Shown: positions 37,354 to 46,028, counted from the first letter of the stretch. The stretch is 64,000 nucleotides of DNA from Streptomyces sp. 6-11-2 (GCF_006540305.1 NZ_BJOR01000001.1:682001-746000), one strand, 5' to 3'. Notes: generated from the letters alone by a model not told the origin. Program-made: numbers and translations.

Positions 37354-37640
37354 CCGACCACCGAGGCCAGGTGACCGCCGTCATCGGGGTGACGGCAGCG
37401 GCCGGGTGAAAGCCACCAAACGGGGCCGACCACCGAGGCCAGGCGACCGCCGTCAGCAACGCGACCGCAGCCGGCGGGTGAACGTCTCGGCGGAGGGCGA
37501 CCGCCGCTGCCGGGCGACCACCGCCAGCGAGTCCACCGCCGCGGCCCGGGTGAACGCCGCCACCGGGCCGGTCACCGCGACCAAGTGACCGCCGTCAGCG
37601 GAGCGACCGCGGCGGGTGGTCGAGCAGCATGACCAGGGCG
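37354..37640. repeat. Four degenerate 72-bp tandem repeats
   Basis: Units begin at about 37354, 37426, 37498 and 37568 with CCGACCACCGAGGCCAGG-like words and share GCGACCGC and CGGGTGAA blocks. The first two are most alike. The unit is 24 codons long, so frames stay open through the array on both strands, but composition does not look like a folded protein. The array fills most of the 583-bp gap between the whiB-like gene and the VOC gene. Confidence 0.65.
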
Positions 37641-37736
37641 GCGGCGCCGGGGGCGTCGTGTTGCGGCGGCGGTTGTCGGTGGGCGGTGACAGACTCGGCA
37701 GTGCAGACAACCGGGCACCTTCGAAGGAGGGCATGG

Positions 37737-38528
37737 ATGCTCACCACCCGTTTCGTCAACGGCGCTCCGAACTGGATCGACGTCGGCACCCCCGACATCG
37801 ACGGCGCCGGCTCCTTCTACGGCGCTCTCTTCGGCTGGCGGTTCCAGTCGGCCGGGCCGCAGGCCGGTGGCTACGGCTTCTTCCAGCTCGGCGGCAGGAC
37901 GGTGGCCGGCGGGATGCAGACCACGCCGGAGCAGGGGCCGCCCTCCTGGACCGTGTACTTCCAGAGCGCCGACGCGGCGGCGACCGCCAAGGCCGCCGAG
38001 GAGGCGCACGGCACCGTGCTGGTCCAGCCCATGGATGTGATGGGCGAGGGGCACATGGCGGTCCTCGCCGACAAGGCGGGCGTGCCGTTCGGCCTCTGGC
38101 AGCCGGGGCGGATCAAGGGCGTGGACATGGCCGGCGAGGCGGGCTCGCTGTGCTGGGTCGAGCTGTACACGGCGGACATCGCCGCGGCGGCCGCGTTCTA
38201 CCACAAGGTGCTGGGTCTGGAGACCTCCGCGGTGCCCTTCCCCGGCGGCACCTACACGTGTGTGAACCCCGCCGAGGGCGGCGAGGACGCCATGTTCGGC
38301 GGCATCGTGGCCCTCGCCGACGACCCGACCGAGGCGAAGACGGGCGCGTACTGGCTGCCGTACTTCGAGGTCCCGGACACGGACGCGACGGTGGCCAGGG
38401 CCGAGGAGCTGGGCGGCACGGTCCGGGTGCCCGCCACCGACGTGACGGGCGTCGGCCGTATCGCCAGGCTCGCCGACCCCTACGGCGCCCGCTTCGCGGT
38501 GATCAGGAGCACCCCACCGCAGACGTGA
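37737..38528 (+). CDS. VOC (glyoxalase/bleomycin resistance-like) family protein, two domains
   Basis: 263 residues, two fused glyoxalase-like modules. The first opens with NWIDVGTPDIDGAGSFYGALFGW, the second with CWVELYTADIAAAAAFYHKVLG; each ends with a DPYGARF- or DKAGVPFGLW-type strand. Pattern of streptomycete hydroxylase/lyase-like VOC proteins of unknown substrate. The ATG at 37737 has AGGAGG six bases upstream; the ATG four bases earlier is in another frame. Confidence 0.9.
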   Translation: MLTTRFVNGAPNWIDVGTPDIDGAGSFYGALFGWRFQSAGPQAGGYGFFQLGGRTVAGGMQTTPEQGPPSWTVYFQSADAAATAKAAEEAHGTVLVQPMDVMGEGHMAVLADKAGVPFGLWQPGRIKGVDMAGEAGSLCWVELYTADIAAAAAFYHKVLGLETSAVPFPGGTYTCVNPAEGGEDAMFGGIVALADDPTEAKTGAYWLPYFEVPDTDATVARAEELGGTVRVPATDVTGVGRIARLADPYGARFAVIRSTPPQT

Positions 38529-38556
38529 GCCGCCCCGGCGGCCCGGCGGGGCTCAC
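38525..38556. terminator. Bidirectional terminator shared by the VOC and LacI genes
   Basis: GTGAGC/GCTCAC plus CCCCG/CGGGG stem with a 2-nt bulge. Both convergent stop codons lie within the stem itself. Confidence 0.6.
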
Positions 38557-39629
38557 GCGGACGCGCGACGTACGAGTGTCGTCGGCAGGATGACGCTGCG
38601 CGGCGCGCCGCCCACCCCGGCCTCGGCGCCCTGTCCGTCGAGGCCGCGCAGCAGGAGGCGGGCCATCAGCCGGCCCATCTCCTCGATGTCCTGACGCACG
38701 GTCGTCAGCGGCGGCTCGGTCTGCTCGGCCACGGGCAGCATGTCGTCGAAGCCGACCACGGCGACGTCGTCGGGAACCCGCAGCCCGCGCTCGCGCAGCA
38801 CGCGCAGGGCACCGGAGGCGGTGAGGTCGTTCGCGGCGAACACCGCGTCCAGGTCGGGGCAGCGGTCGAGGAGTTCGCGCATGGCGCGCTCGCCGCCGGC
38901 CGGGGTGAAGTCGCTCTCCACGATCAGCCGGGGGTCGGCGTCGACCATCACGTCCCGGAATCCGTCGAGCCGGTCCACCGCCGAGGTCTGGTCGAGGGCG
39001 CCGGTGATGTGCCCGATCCTGGTCCGGCCGAGGCCGACCAGATGCCGTACGGCCTCCCGCGCCCCGCCCCGGTTGTCGCTGTCGACGTAGACGACCGCGG
39101 GGTTCCCGGCCGTCCGCGCGGAGTCCGCGGCGCCGGGGCCCGTGTCGTCGCTCCAGCCGGGCCGCCCGCCGAACACGGTCGGCACCCCGGCGCGCCGGAT
39201 CAGCCCCGGCAGCGGGTCGTCGAGGTGCAGCGAGAACACGAGGGCGCCGTCGACGTGACCGCCGGCGAGGTAGCGCCCGACCCTGGCGTGGTCGTCGCGC
39301 CCCTCCGTCAGCAGCAGGACGAGCTGCGAGTCGTGGGCCGTCAGCTCCTTGCTGATGCCCCGCAGCTGCAGCGCGAAGAAGGGGTCGGCGAAGACCCTGG
39401 TCTCCGGTTCGGCGACGACGACGGCGACGGCGTCGTGGCGCTTGGTCACCAGGCTGCGGGCGGCCTGGTTCGGCACGTACCCGAGTTCCTCCACGGCCCG
39501 CCGCACGCGCTCGGCCAGTGGCTCCCTCACCCCGTCGCCGCCGTTCACCACCCGGGACACGGTGGCCCGCGACACCCCCGCCCGCGCGGCCACGGCCTCC
39601 AACGTGGGACGCGACGCTGTCTTGGTCAC
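38553..39629 (-). CDS. LacI-family transcriptional regulator
   Basis: 358 residues. N-terminal helix-turn-helix LEAVAARAGVSRATVSRVV and hinge helix (PNQAARSLVTKR), then a periplasmic-binding-protein-like sugar sensor (DAVFAANDLTASGALRVLRE, and VVGFDDMLPVAEQTEPPLTT). GTG start at 39629 behind GGAG. No sugar catabolic genes are adjacent, so only autoregulation through the palindrome 59 bp upstream can be proposed. Confidence 0.93.
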   Translation of the reverse strand: MTKTASRPTLEAVAARAGVSRATVSRVVNGGDGVREPLAERVRRAVEELGYVPNQAARSLVTKRHDAVAVVVAEPETRVFADPFFALQLRGISKELTAHDSQLVLLLTEGRDDHARVGRYLAGGHVDGALVFSLHLDDPLPGLIRRAGVPTVFGGRPGWSDDTGPGAADSARTAGNPAVVYVDSDNRGGAREAVRHLVGLGRTRIGHITGALDQTSAVDRLDGFRDVMVDADPRLIVESDFTPAGGERAMRELLDRCPDLDAVFAANDLTASGALRVLRERGLRVPDDVAVVGFDDMLPVAEQTEPPLTTVRQDIEEMGRLMARLLLRGLDGQGAEAGVGGAPRSVILPTTLVRRASA

Positions 39630-39687
39630 TTCTGCGCTCCTCACCGGCGGTTGCGGATCAGGATAGCCGCGCCCGGGCCCCGCCGTG

Positions 39688-39699
39688 AGAGCGCTCTCG
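39688..39699. promoter_or_regulatory. LacI-type operator GAGAGCGCTCTC
   Basis: Perfect 12-bp palindrome with central CG, the hallmark of LacI-family operators in streptomycetes, 59 bp upstream of the lacI-type gene start. Probable autoregulatory site. Confidence 0.65.
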
Positions 39700-39732
39700 A
39701 CCCGAACCCCGCCTCCCACCAGGAGTGTCCGT

Positions 39733-39849
39733 GCACTCAGCCGGCGCACTCAGCCCGCGCACTCGGCCGGCGCACTCAGCCCGCGCACTCGGCCGGCGCA
39801 CTCAGCCCGCGCACTCGGCCGGCGCACTCGGCCGGCGGACTCAGCCGGT
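39733..39849. repeat. 13-bp minisatellite, nine units
   Basis: Nine head-to-tail copies of GCACTCRGCCSGC. Two sub-types (CAGCCCGC and CGGCCGGC) alternate, giving a 26-bp higher-order period in the middle. The last, most diverged unit contains the stop codon of the LigD-type polymerase gene (39841-39843). Confidence 0.9.
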
Positions 39850-40866
39850 GGCCGGGCCCTCCTTCTTCGCCCGGCTCGGCTGGACGCGCTTCGGCTCGCC
39901 CGGCATCTTCGGGTACTCGGGCGGGTAGGGCAGATCGCCGAGGCCGTGGTCGCGTTCGTCCTGGGCGGCGAGTTCCAGCAGCGCTTCCAGGGAGAAGGCG
40001 TGGTCGTCCATGTCGGCGTGCACGTCGCCGACTTCGGCGAACCGGGACGGCATGGTGGCCACGTCGAAGTCCTGGGGCCGGACGGCGCCGACCTCCTCCC
40101 AGCGCAGGGGCGCCGAGACGGGGGCGTGGGGGCGGGGGCGCACGGAGTAGGCGGCGGCGATGGTGCGGTCGCGGGCCGTCTGGTTGTAGTCCAGGAAGAT
40201 GCGGGCGCCGCGCTCCTCCTTCCACCACTTGATCGTCACCTGCTCGGGCATCCGGCGTTCCATCTCCCGGCCCACGGCGATCGCGGCACGCCGTACCTGG
40301 GTGAAGGTCCAGCGCGGCTGGATCGGCACGAACACGTGCAGCCCGCGGCCGCCGGAGGTCTTGGGCCAGCCGCGCAGGCCCCCGAACTCCTCCAGCACGG
40401 AACGCAGTTCGTGGGCGGCGCGCACGGCGTCGGCGAAGTCGGTGCCGGGCTGGGGGTCGAGGTCGATGCGCAGTTCGTCGGGGTGGTCGACGTCGTCCCG
40501 GCGTACCGGCCAGGGGTGGAAGGTGAGCGTGCCGTACTGGGCGGCCCACACCACGGCGGCCTCCTCGGTGGGGCACATCTCGTCGGCGCTGCGGCCGCTG
40601 GGGAAGGTGATGTGGGCGGTGGGGATCCACGCGGGCATGCCCTTGGGCGCCCGCTTCTGGAAGAACCACTCGCCGGTGATGCCGTCCGGGTAGCGCTCCA
40701 GGGTGGTGGGGCGGTCGCGCAGGGCGCGCAGGATACCGGGGGCGACGGCCTGGTAGTACCGGGCGATGTCCAGCTTGGTGAACCCCCGCTCGGGAAAGAA
40801 CACCTTGCCCGGGCTGGACAGCCGTACGGTCCGCCCGCCCACCTCCAGCTCCACCACATCGCCCAT
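39841..40866 (-). CDS. LigD-type NHEJ DNA polymerase (primase-polymerase domain)
   Basis: 341 residues, stand-alone polymerase module of bacterial non-homologous end joining. Seen: HPWPVRRDDVDHPDELRIDLDPQPG with the catalytic Asp pair (IDLDP), TSGGRGLHVFVPI, and IFLDYNQTARDRTIAAAYSVRP with the third acidic residue. It adds nucleotides to broken ends and works with a DNA ligase and Ku. Divergent from a LigC-type ligase gene 86 bp away. Its stop codon is inside a 13-bp minisatellite. Confidence 0.92.
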   Translation of the reverse strand: MGDVVELEVGGRTVRLSSPGKVFFPERGFTKLDIARYYQAVAPGILRALRDRPTTLERYPDGITGEWFFQKRAPKGMPAWIPTAHITFPSGRSADEMCPTEEAAVVWAAQYGTLTFHPWPVRRDDVDHPDELRIDLDPQPGTDFADAVRAAHELRSVLEEFGGLRGWPKTSGGRGLHVFVPIQPRWTFTQVRRAAIAVGREMERRMPEQVTIKWWKEERGARIFLDYNQTARDRTIAAAYSVRPRPHAPVSAPLRWEEVGAVRPQDFDVATMPSRFAEVGDVHADMDDHAFSLEALLELAAQDERDHGLGDLPYPPEYPKMPGEPKRVQPSRAKKEGPATG

Positions 40867-40952
40867 GCGAGCCACGGTAGGGGCAGCGCGCGGACCTCGC
40901 ACACCGGGTGAGCACGCGCGCGGGCGCACGGAATCGAGCGCAGAATCTAGGC

Positions 40953-42023
40953 ATGGACCTGCCGGTGATGCCCCCCGTGAAGCCCATGCTCGCCAAGTCG
41001 GTGGCGAGGATCCCGCCGGACATGCAGTACGAGGCGAAGTGGGACGGGTTCCGGGCGATCGTGTTCCGCGACGGCGCCGAGGTCGAGCTCGGCAGCCGTA
41101 CGGGAAAGCCGCTGACCAGGTACTTTCCCGAGCTGGTGGAGGCGCTCAAGGAACGGCTGCCCGAGCGGTGCGTGCTGGACGGGGAGATCGTGATCGCGCG
41201 GGAGGGCCGGCTGGACTTCGACGCGCTGACCGAGCGGATCCACCCGGCCGACTCCAGGGTGCGGATGCTGGCCGAGCGGACCCCGTCCTCCTTCGTGGCC
41301 TTCGACCTGCTCGCCCTGGACGGCGAGTCCCTGCTGGACGTGCCGCTGTCCGACCGCCGCGCGCTGCTGGTCCGGGCGCTGGCGGGGGTCACCGCCCCGG
41401 TGCACGTGGCACCCGCCACGACCGACATCGAGGTGGCCCGGCGCTGGTTCGAGCAGTACGAGGGGGCCGGCCTGGACGGTGTCGTCGCCAAGCCGCCGGG
41501 GCTGCGCTATCGCCAGGACGAGCGGGCCATGTTCAAGGTCAAGCACGAGCGCACGGCGGACGTGGTCGTCGCCGGGTACCGCCACCACAAGAGCGGCCCC
41601 GTCGTCGGCTCGCTGCTGCTCGGCCTGTACGACGACCGGGGCACCCTGCAACACGTGGGCGTGTCCGCCGCGTTCCCGATGAAGCGGCGCGCCGAGCTGA
41701 TCGAGGAGCTGGCGCCGCAGCGGATGGACGACGTCGCCGGGCACCCGTGGGCGGCCTGGTCGGACGAGACGGCCCACGAGGCGGCCCGGCTGCCCGGCGC
41801 GCCCAGCCGCTGGTCGGGGAAGAAGGACCTGTCCTGGGTGCCGCTGCGGCCGGAGCGGGTGGCCGAGGTGGCCTACGACCACATGGAGAACGGGGCGCGG
41901 TTCCGGCACACGGCCCGCTTCCGCCGCTGGCGCCCGGACCGCGCGCCGGAGAGCTGCACCTACGCCCAGCTGGAGGAGCCGGTCCGCTACGACCTGGCGG
42001 AGGTCTTCGGCTCCCGCCCCTGA
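40953..42023 (+). CDS. ATP-dependent DNA ligase (LigC/LigD-type)
   Basis: 356 residues. Adenylation Lys in EAKWDGFRAIVF, then VLDGEIVI, FVAFDLLALDG, GLDGVVAKPPG and FKVKHERTADVVVAG (ligase motifs I to V), with an OB-fold C-terminus. ATG at 40953 has no upstream ribosome site; a TAGAATC-like -10 just before it suggests a leaderless mRNA. With the divergent polymerase it forms an NHEJ pair; no Ku gene is in this window. Confidence 0.93.
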   Translation: MDLPVMPPVKPMLAKSVARIPPDMQYEAKWDGFRAIVFRDGAEVELGSRTGKPLTRYFPELVEALKERLPERCVLDGEIVIAREGRLDFDALTERIHPADSRVRMLAERTPSSFVAFDLLALDGESLLDVPLSDRRALLVRALAGVTAPVHVAPATTDIEVARRWFEQYEGAGLDGVVAKPPGLRYRQDERAMFKVKHERTADVVVAGYRHHKSGPVVGSLLLGLYDDRGTLQHVGVSAAFPMKRRAELIEELAPQRMDDVAGHPWAAWSDETAHEAARLPGAPSRWSGKKDLSWVPLRPERVAEVAYDHMENGARFRHTARFRRWRPDRAPESCTYAQLEEPVRYDLAEVFGSRP

Positions 42024-42039
42024 GCCCGCCGGCCCCGAG

Positions 42040-42065
42040 CCCGTGCGCGGCGATCCGTGCGCGGG
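42040..42065. terminator. Hairpin after the DNA ligase gene
   Basis: CCCGTGCGC can pair with GTGCGCGGG as RNA (nine pairs with two G-U) around an 8-nt loop, 17 bp after the ligase stop and before the convergent dehydrogenase. Confidence 0.4.
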
Positions 42066-42103
42066 CCGCCCACGCTCTCGGCCGCACGACGACCTTGACG
42101 GAC

Positions 42104-43294
42104 TCACGGCTGCATGACGACCTTGACGGCCCCTTCCTGCTTGCGCTGGAACATCTCGTACGCGTGCGGGGCGTCCGACAGCGGCAGCCGGTGCGTGGCG
42201 AAGTCGTCGACGCCGAGCGGGTCCTCGTCCGTCAGGTAGGGCATGATCTCGTCGGTCCAGCGGCGGACGTTGGCCTGGCCCATGCGCATCTGGATCTGCT
42301 TGTCGAAGAGCGTGATCATCGGCATGGGGTCGGCCGTGCCGCCGTAGACGCCGCTCAGGGAGAGCGTGCCGCCGCGGCGCACCAGTTCGATGGCGGCGTG
42401 CAGGGCGGCGAGCCGGTCCACGCTGAAGCGTTCCGCGAGCGGTCCGCCCAGCGCATGCGGCAGCACCGTCGCGGCCTGCTGGACGAGACGGGCGGCCGCG
42501 CTGCCGTGCGCCTCGGTACCGACCGCGTCGATCACGGCGTCGGGCCCGCGTCCCTCCGTCTCGTCGCGGATCGCCGCGACCAGTTCCTTCTCGTGGTCGA
42601 AGCCGCGCAGGTCGTACGTCTCCACGCCGCGCCGGCGCGCCCTGACCAGCCGTTCCGGGACCAGGTCCACGCCGAACACCCGCTCGGCGCCGCGTGCCTT
42701 GGCGATCCGGCACGCCATGTCGCCGATGGGGCCGAGACCGAGTACGGCCACGCTCCCGCCGCGCGGCACGTCGGCGTAGGCGACCGCCTGCCAGGCGGTC
42801 GGCAGCACGTCCGAGAGGTAGAGGAACCGGTCGTCGGGCGGGCCCTCGGGGAGCTTGATCGGTCCGAACTGGGCCTGCGGGACGCGCAGGTACTCGGCCT
42901 GGGCGCCCGGCACGGCGCCGTACAGGCGGGTGTAGCCGAACAGGGCGGCGCCCATGCCCTCGCTGGTGACCTGGGTGGTCTCGCACTGGGTCGTCAGGCC
43001 CGCGGAGCACATGAAGCAGTGGCCGCAGGAGATCTGGAACGGCACGACCACCCGGTCGCCGGGCTTCAGGTTCGGCACCCCGGCGCCGACCTCCTCCACG
43101 ATGCCCATGGGCTCGTGGCCGAGGATGTCGCCCGGTGTCATGAACGGCGTGAGCACCTCGTAGAGGTGCAGATCGGAGCCGCACAGGCCGGTCGAGGTGA
43201 TCCGGATGACGGCGTCCGTCGGCTCCTGGATCTTCGGGTCGGGGACCTCGTCCACCCGAACGTCGCGCTTGCCCTGCCACGTCACTGCCTTCAT
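42104..43294 (-). CDS. Zinc-dependent alcohol dehydrogenase, formaldehyde dehydrogenase-like
   Basis: 396 residues, medium-chain dehydrogenase family. Catalytic zinc site: Cys in STGLCGSDLHLYE and HEPMG. The structural-zinc loop has only part of the usual four cysteines (ISCGHCFMCSAGLTTQC). NAD-binding AVLGLGPIGDMACRIAK followed by acidic VDLVPERL. Resembles glutathione-independent formaldehyde dehydrogenase-like proteins. ATG behind GGGAG. A 14-bp direct repeat GACGACCTTGACGG (42088-42101 and 42116-42129) spans its stop codon. Confidence 0.92.
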   Translation of the reverse strand: MKAVTWQGKRDVRVDEVPDPKIQEPTDAVIRITSTGLCGSDLHLYEVLTPFMTPGDILGHEPMGIVEEVGAGVPNLKPGDRVVVPFQISCGHCFMCSAGLTTQCETTQVTSEGMGAALFGYTRLYGAVPGAQAEYLRVPQAQFGPIKLPEGPPDDRFLYLSDVLPTAWQAVAYADVPRGGSVAVLGLGPIGDMACRIAKARGAERVFGVDLVPERLVRARRRGVETYDLRGFDHEKELVAAIRDETEGRGPDAVIDAVGTEAHGSAAARLVQQAATVLPHALGGPLAERFSVDRLAALHAAIELVRRGGTLSLSGVYGGTADPMPMITLFDKQIQMRMGQANVRRWTDEIMPYLTDEDPLGVDDFATHRLPLSDAPHAYEMFQRKQEGAVKVVMQP

Positions 43295-43492
43295 CGCGGC
43301 GCGCTCCCTCCGTCGTTCTGCCTCTCCTGTGCCGCGCCCGGGTACCCGGGGCCCACCCCGCCGAACCGCCGGCCGGCTCAATGGGCCGATCGGCGGCCTG
43401 GTCCCGCTCGATCAGAACCGGGCGGGTATGGCCACCGATGAGCGGATAAACACACAGTCAGAAGACAGAGGTGCGGAGACGGGGGCTGAACG

Positions 43493-44503
43493 GTGGACTT
43501 GGGACGAAGCGTGCGCGTGCGGTGCGCCGCCTCTGCGGTGGCGCTGCTGGCCGCCCTGGCGACGGCCACCCTGGCGGCGGGCTGCACGGCGCGGCACGGC
43601 ACCGTCGACGACGGGCAGGACGGAAAGGGAGAGACCCCCAGGCCGGTGCAGGTGCTGCCGCAGACCCCGGCACCGAGTCCGGAGCACGCGGGCCCCGTCC
43701 TCGCCGTCAAGATCGACAACGTGGGAGCGGCCCGCCCCCAGACCGGTCTGGACGCCGCCGACATCGTGTATGCGGAGCAGGTCGAGGGCGGGCTGAGCCG
43801 GCTGATGGCGGTCTACGCCACCCGGCTGCCCCCGGTCGTCGGGCCGGTGCGCAGCGCGCGCGAGTCCGACCTCGAACTGCTGCGCCAGTTCGACCGTCCC
43901 ACGCTCGCCTTCTCCGGCGCCCAGAAGAAACTCCTGCCGCTGATCGAGGCCGCCCCGCTGACCCCCGGAACACCCGACAACAAGCCCGACGCGTACTTCC
44001 GGGGCACCGCCAAGCCGGCCCCGCACAACCTCTACCTGCGCCCCGACAAGCTCCTCGGCTCGGCTCCGGGAGCGGACGCGCTGACCACCGGCTTCCACTA
44101 CGGCCCGGCACCCGCGGGCGGCCGCGCCGAGACCTCGCGCACGGTCCGCTACCCGGCGGCCCGCTTCACCTTCACCTGGTCCGCGGGGCGGCACGGCTGG
44201 AAGGTGGCGATGGACGGCCGCCGGACCGTCACGACCGACGGGCGGCAGGTGGTGCCCGCGACGGTCGTGGTGCAGCACATGAAGGTGCGCACGTCGGATC
44301 TGCACGACGCGCTCGGCAACTACACCCCTTACACCGAGACCGTCGGTTCGGGGAAGGCGGAGGTGCTGCGCGACGGGCGGGTGTACGACGCCACCTGGAA
44401 GCGCCCGAGCGCGGCCGGCGGCACGCGGTTCACGGCCGCCGACGGCACGGACGTGAACTTCGCCCGGGGCCAGGTCTGGGTGGTCTTCACCCCGGCCCGG
44501 TGA
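43493..44503 (+). CDS. DUF3048-domain lipoprotein
   Basis: 336 residues. Lipoprotein signal: basic start, hydrophobic stretch, lipobox LAAGC (Cys at about 30). After a Pro-rich linker comes the DUF3048 pattern (VLAVKIDNVGAARPQTGLDAADIVY, then VEGGLSRLMAVY and VGPVRSARESDLELL). Presumed anchored outside the membrane; the family role is not known to me. GTG start behind GGGGGCTG. Convergent with pcaV. Confidence 0.88.
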   Translation: MDLGRSVRVRCAASAVALLAALATATLAAGCTARHGTVDDGQDGKGETPRPVQVLPQTPAPSPEHAGPVLAVKIDNVGAARPQTGLDAADIVYAEQVEGGLSRLMAVYATRLPPVVGPVRSARESDLELLRQFDRPTLAFSGAQKKLLPLIEAAPLTPGTPDNKPDAYFRGTAKPAPHNLYLRPDKLLGSAPGADALTTGFHYGPAPAGGRAETSRTVRYPAARFTFTWSAGRHGWKVAMDGRRTVTTDGRQVVPATVVVQHMKVRTSDLHDALGNYTPYTETVGSGKAEVLRDGRVYDATWKRPSAAGGTRFTAADGTDVNFARGQVWVVFTPAR

Positions 44504-44539
44504 CGTGCGGGCGGTGAACGGCGACGGCGGCGGACGCGG

Positions 44540-45004
44540 TCAGGACCGCGCGGCGAGCGGTTCCACCGGATGGCGCAGCCCCTCGGCCGCGTCCGCGACC
44601 CGCCGGATGAGGTCGAAGAAGAGGGCCTGCTCGTCGGCGCTGAGCGGCCCCAGGAAGACCTGGTTCATCCGGGCCGTCCGCACGGTGAGCTTTCGGTGGG
44701 TGCGCTCCCCCTCCCCGGTGAGCCGCAGCAGGAAGCGGCGGCCGTCCTGCGGGTCACGCACCTTGTCGAGCAGCCCGCGGCGGCCGAGGCGGCTGATCAC
44801 CTCGGCGATGGTGGACCGGTCGAGGCCCACCCGCTCCCCCACCGTGCGCTGATCGAGCCCCGGCTCGGCGACGAGCACGTTCAGGACCGCGAACTGCGGC
44901 GAGGTGATCTCCTCGGAGACCATCGTGTTCCACAGCAGGTAGTGCGCCTGCTGCAGCCGCCGGGCCAGATGCCCGGGGTGGGTCGAGAGGTCCACCGCGC
45001 CCAT
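44540..45004 (-). CDS. pcaV: MarR-family regulator of the pca operon (PcaV)
   Basis: 154 residues. Winged-helix MarR fold: ITSPQFAVLNVLVAEPG, recognition helix TVGERVGLDRSTIAEVISRLGRRG, wing VRDPQDGRRFLLRLT. In S. coelicolor PcaV, divergent from pcaI, represses the pca operon and is released by protocatechuate; position and family here are the same. ATG has AGGAG five bases upstream. Operator candidate at 45185-45204. Confidence 0.92.
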   Translation of the reverse strand: MGAVDLSTHPGHLARRLQQAHYLLWNTMVSEEITSPQFAVLNVLVAEPGLDQRTVGERVGLDRSTIAEVISRLGRRGLLDKVRDPQDGRRFLLRLTGEGERTHRKLTVRTARMNQVFLGPLSADEQALFFDLIRRVADAAEGLRHPVEPLAARS

Positions 45005-45140
45005 GTGCGCTCCTCGCGTCGGTCCGTCGTGCCGTCTATGGCCTTCTGTAGGTGCACTGAACGATACCGCCGACGGGCCACCCGTCCACCACGGGTTCTC
45101 CGTCACCTCGACCATCCTGCTGATGCTGGTCAGAACGGTA

Positions 45141-45169
45141 TTGACTGCGCACGCCCCGAGTGGCAGCGT
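45141..45169 (+). promoter_or_regulatory. Candidate pcaI operon promoter
   Basis: -35 TTGACT (45141-45146), 17-bp spacer, weak -10 CAGCGT (45164-45169). It puts the transcription start near 45176, just before the palindromic operator. Confidence 0.5.
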
Positions 45170-45184
45170 GAGGGGATCCACAAA

Positions 45185-45204
45185 ATAGTCAGTGCCCTGA
45201 CTAT
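45185..45204. promoter_or_regulatory. PcaV operator palindrome
   Basis: ATAGTCAG-TGCC-CTGACTAT is a perfect 8-bp dyad located just downstream of the predicted pcaI start point. Its position would let a MarR repressor block transcription. A weaker related dyad GGTCAG/TTGACT overlaps the -35 box at 45128-45146. Confidence 0.75.
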
Positions 45205-45245
45205 CTGCGGTTGCTGGATGCTCGGCAGAGATGAGGCTTGATTCG

Positions 45246-46028
45246 ATGGACAAGGTGGTCGCCACAGCCGTGGAGGCGGTGGCCGACGTATCGGACGGCG
45301 CGTCGCTCGCGGTGGGCGGTTTCGGGCTGAGCGGTGTGCCGAACGTGCTCATCCAGGCGCTGTACGAGCGCGGGGTGGGCGGGCTGTCGGTGGTGTCGAA
45401 CAACTGCGGTGCGATGGAGTCGGGTCTGGCGGTCCTGCTGGCGGCGGGACGGATCGCGCGGGTGACGGGCTCCTACATCGGTGCCAACAAGGAGTTCGCG
45501 CGGCAGTATCTGGCCGGTGAGCTGGAGGTGGAGATGATCCCGCAGGGCACGCTGGCCGAGCGGCTGCGGGCCGGCGGGGCCGGGATCCCCGCCTTCTACA
45601 CCCCGGCGGGTGTGGGCACCCAGGTCGCGGAGGGGGGTCTGCCGTGGCGGTACGACGGCGAGGGCGGCGTGGCCCTGGCGTCGCCGCCGAAGGAGGTCCG
45701 CGAGTTCGACGGCACCCAGTACGTGCTGGAACGCGGGATCCGTACCGACTTCGCGCTGGTGCGTGCGGCGAAGGGCGACCGGCACGGGAACCTGGTGTTC
45801 AACAAGTCCTCCCGGAACTTCAACCCGCTGGCCGCCATGGCGGGCCGGGTGACCGTCGCGGAGGTCGAGGAACTCGTCGAGCCGGGTGAGATCGATCCGG
45901 ACGCGGTGCACCTGCCGGGCATCTTCGTCCAGCGCGTGGTGGCGCTGACCGAGGAGCAGGGGGCGGAAAAGAAGATCGAACAGCGCACGATTTCGGCGCC
46001 TTCGGCCCGAGGAACGGTGAGCAGCTGA
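45246..46028 (+). CDS. pcaI: 3-oxoadipate CoA-transferase subunit A
   Basis: 260 residues. With PcaJ it moves CoA from succinyl-CoA to 3-oxoadipate. N-terminal CoA-binding glycine loop [10 protein letters not shown], then [21 protein letters not shown] and the [12 protein letters not shown] motif. First gene of the operon. ATG 45246 has GATGAGG nine bases upstream; an earlier in-frame ATG (45231) overlaps that site. Ends in a TGATG junction with pcaJ. Confidence 0.93.
   Translation: MDKVVATAVEAVADVSDGASLAVGGFGLSGVPNVLIQALYERGVGGLSVVSNNCGAMESGLAVLLAAGRIARVTGSYIGANKEFARQYLAGELEVEMIPQGTLAERLRAGGAGIPAFYTPAGVGTQVAEGGLPWRYDGEGGVALASPPKEVREFDGTQYVLERGIRTDFALVRAAKGDRHGNLVFNKSSRNFNPLAAMAGRVTVAEVEELVEPGEIDPDAVHLPGIFVQRVVALTEEQGAEKKIEQRTISAPSARGTVSS

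Noticed and set aside
37148..37588. Plus-strand frame of 146 codons over the 72-bp repeats
   Set aside because: Stays open only because the repeat length is a multiple of three; Arg/Thr-rich, no ribosome site, no protein-like pattern.
37354..37640. CRISPR array
   Set aside because: Repeats are degenerate along their whole 72 bp and lack unique spacers; no cas genes.
39733..39849. CRISPR array
   Set aside because: Units are 13 bp and contiguous without spacers; this is a minisatellite.
40947..43280. Minus-strand frame spanning the ligase and alcohol dehydrogenase region
   Set aside because: Runs antisense through the ligase and out of frame through the dehydrogenase; Arg-rich and without motifs.
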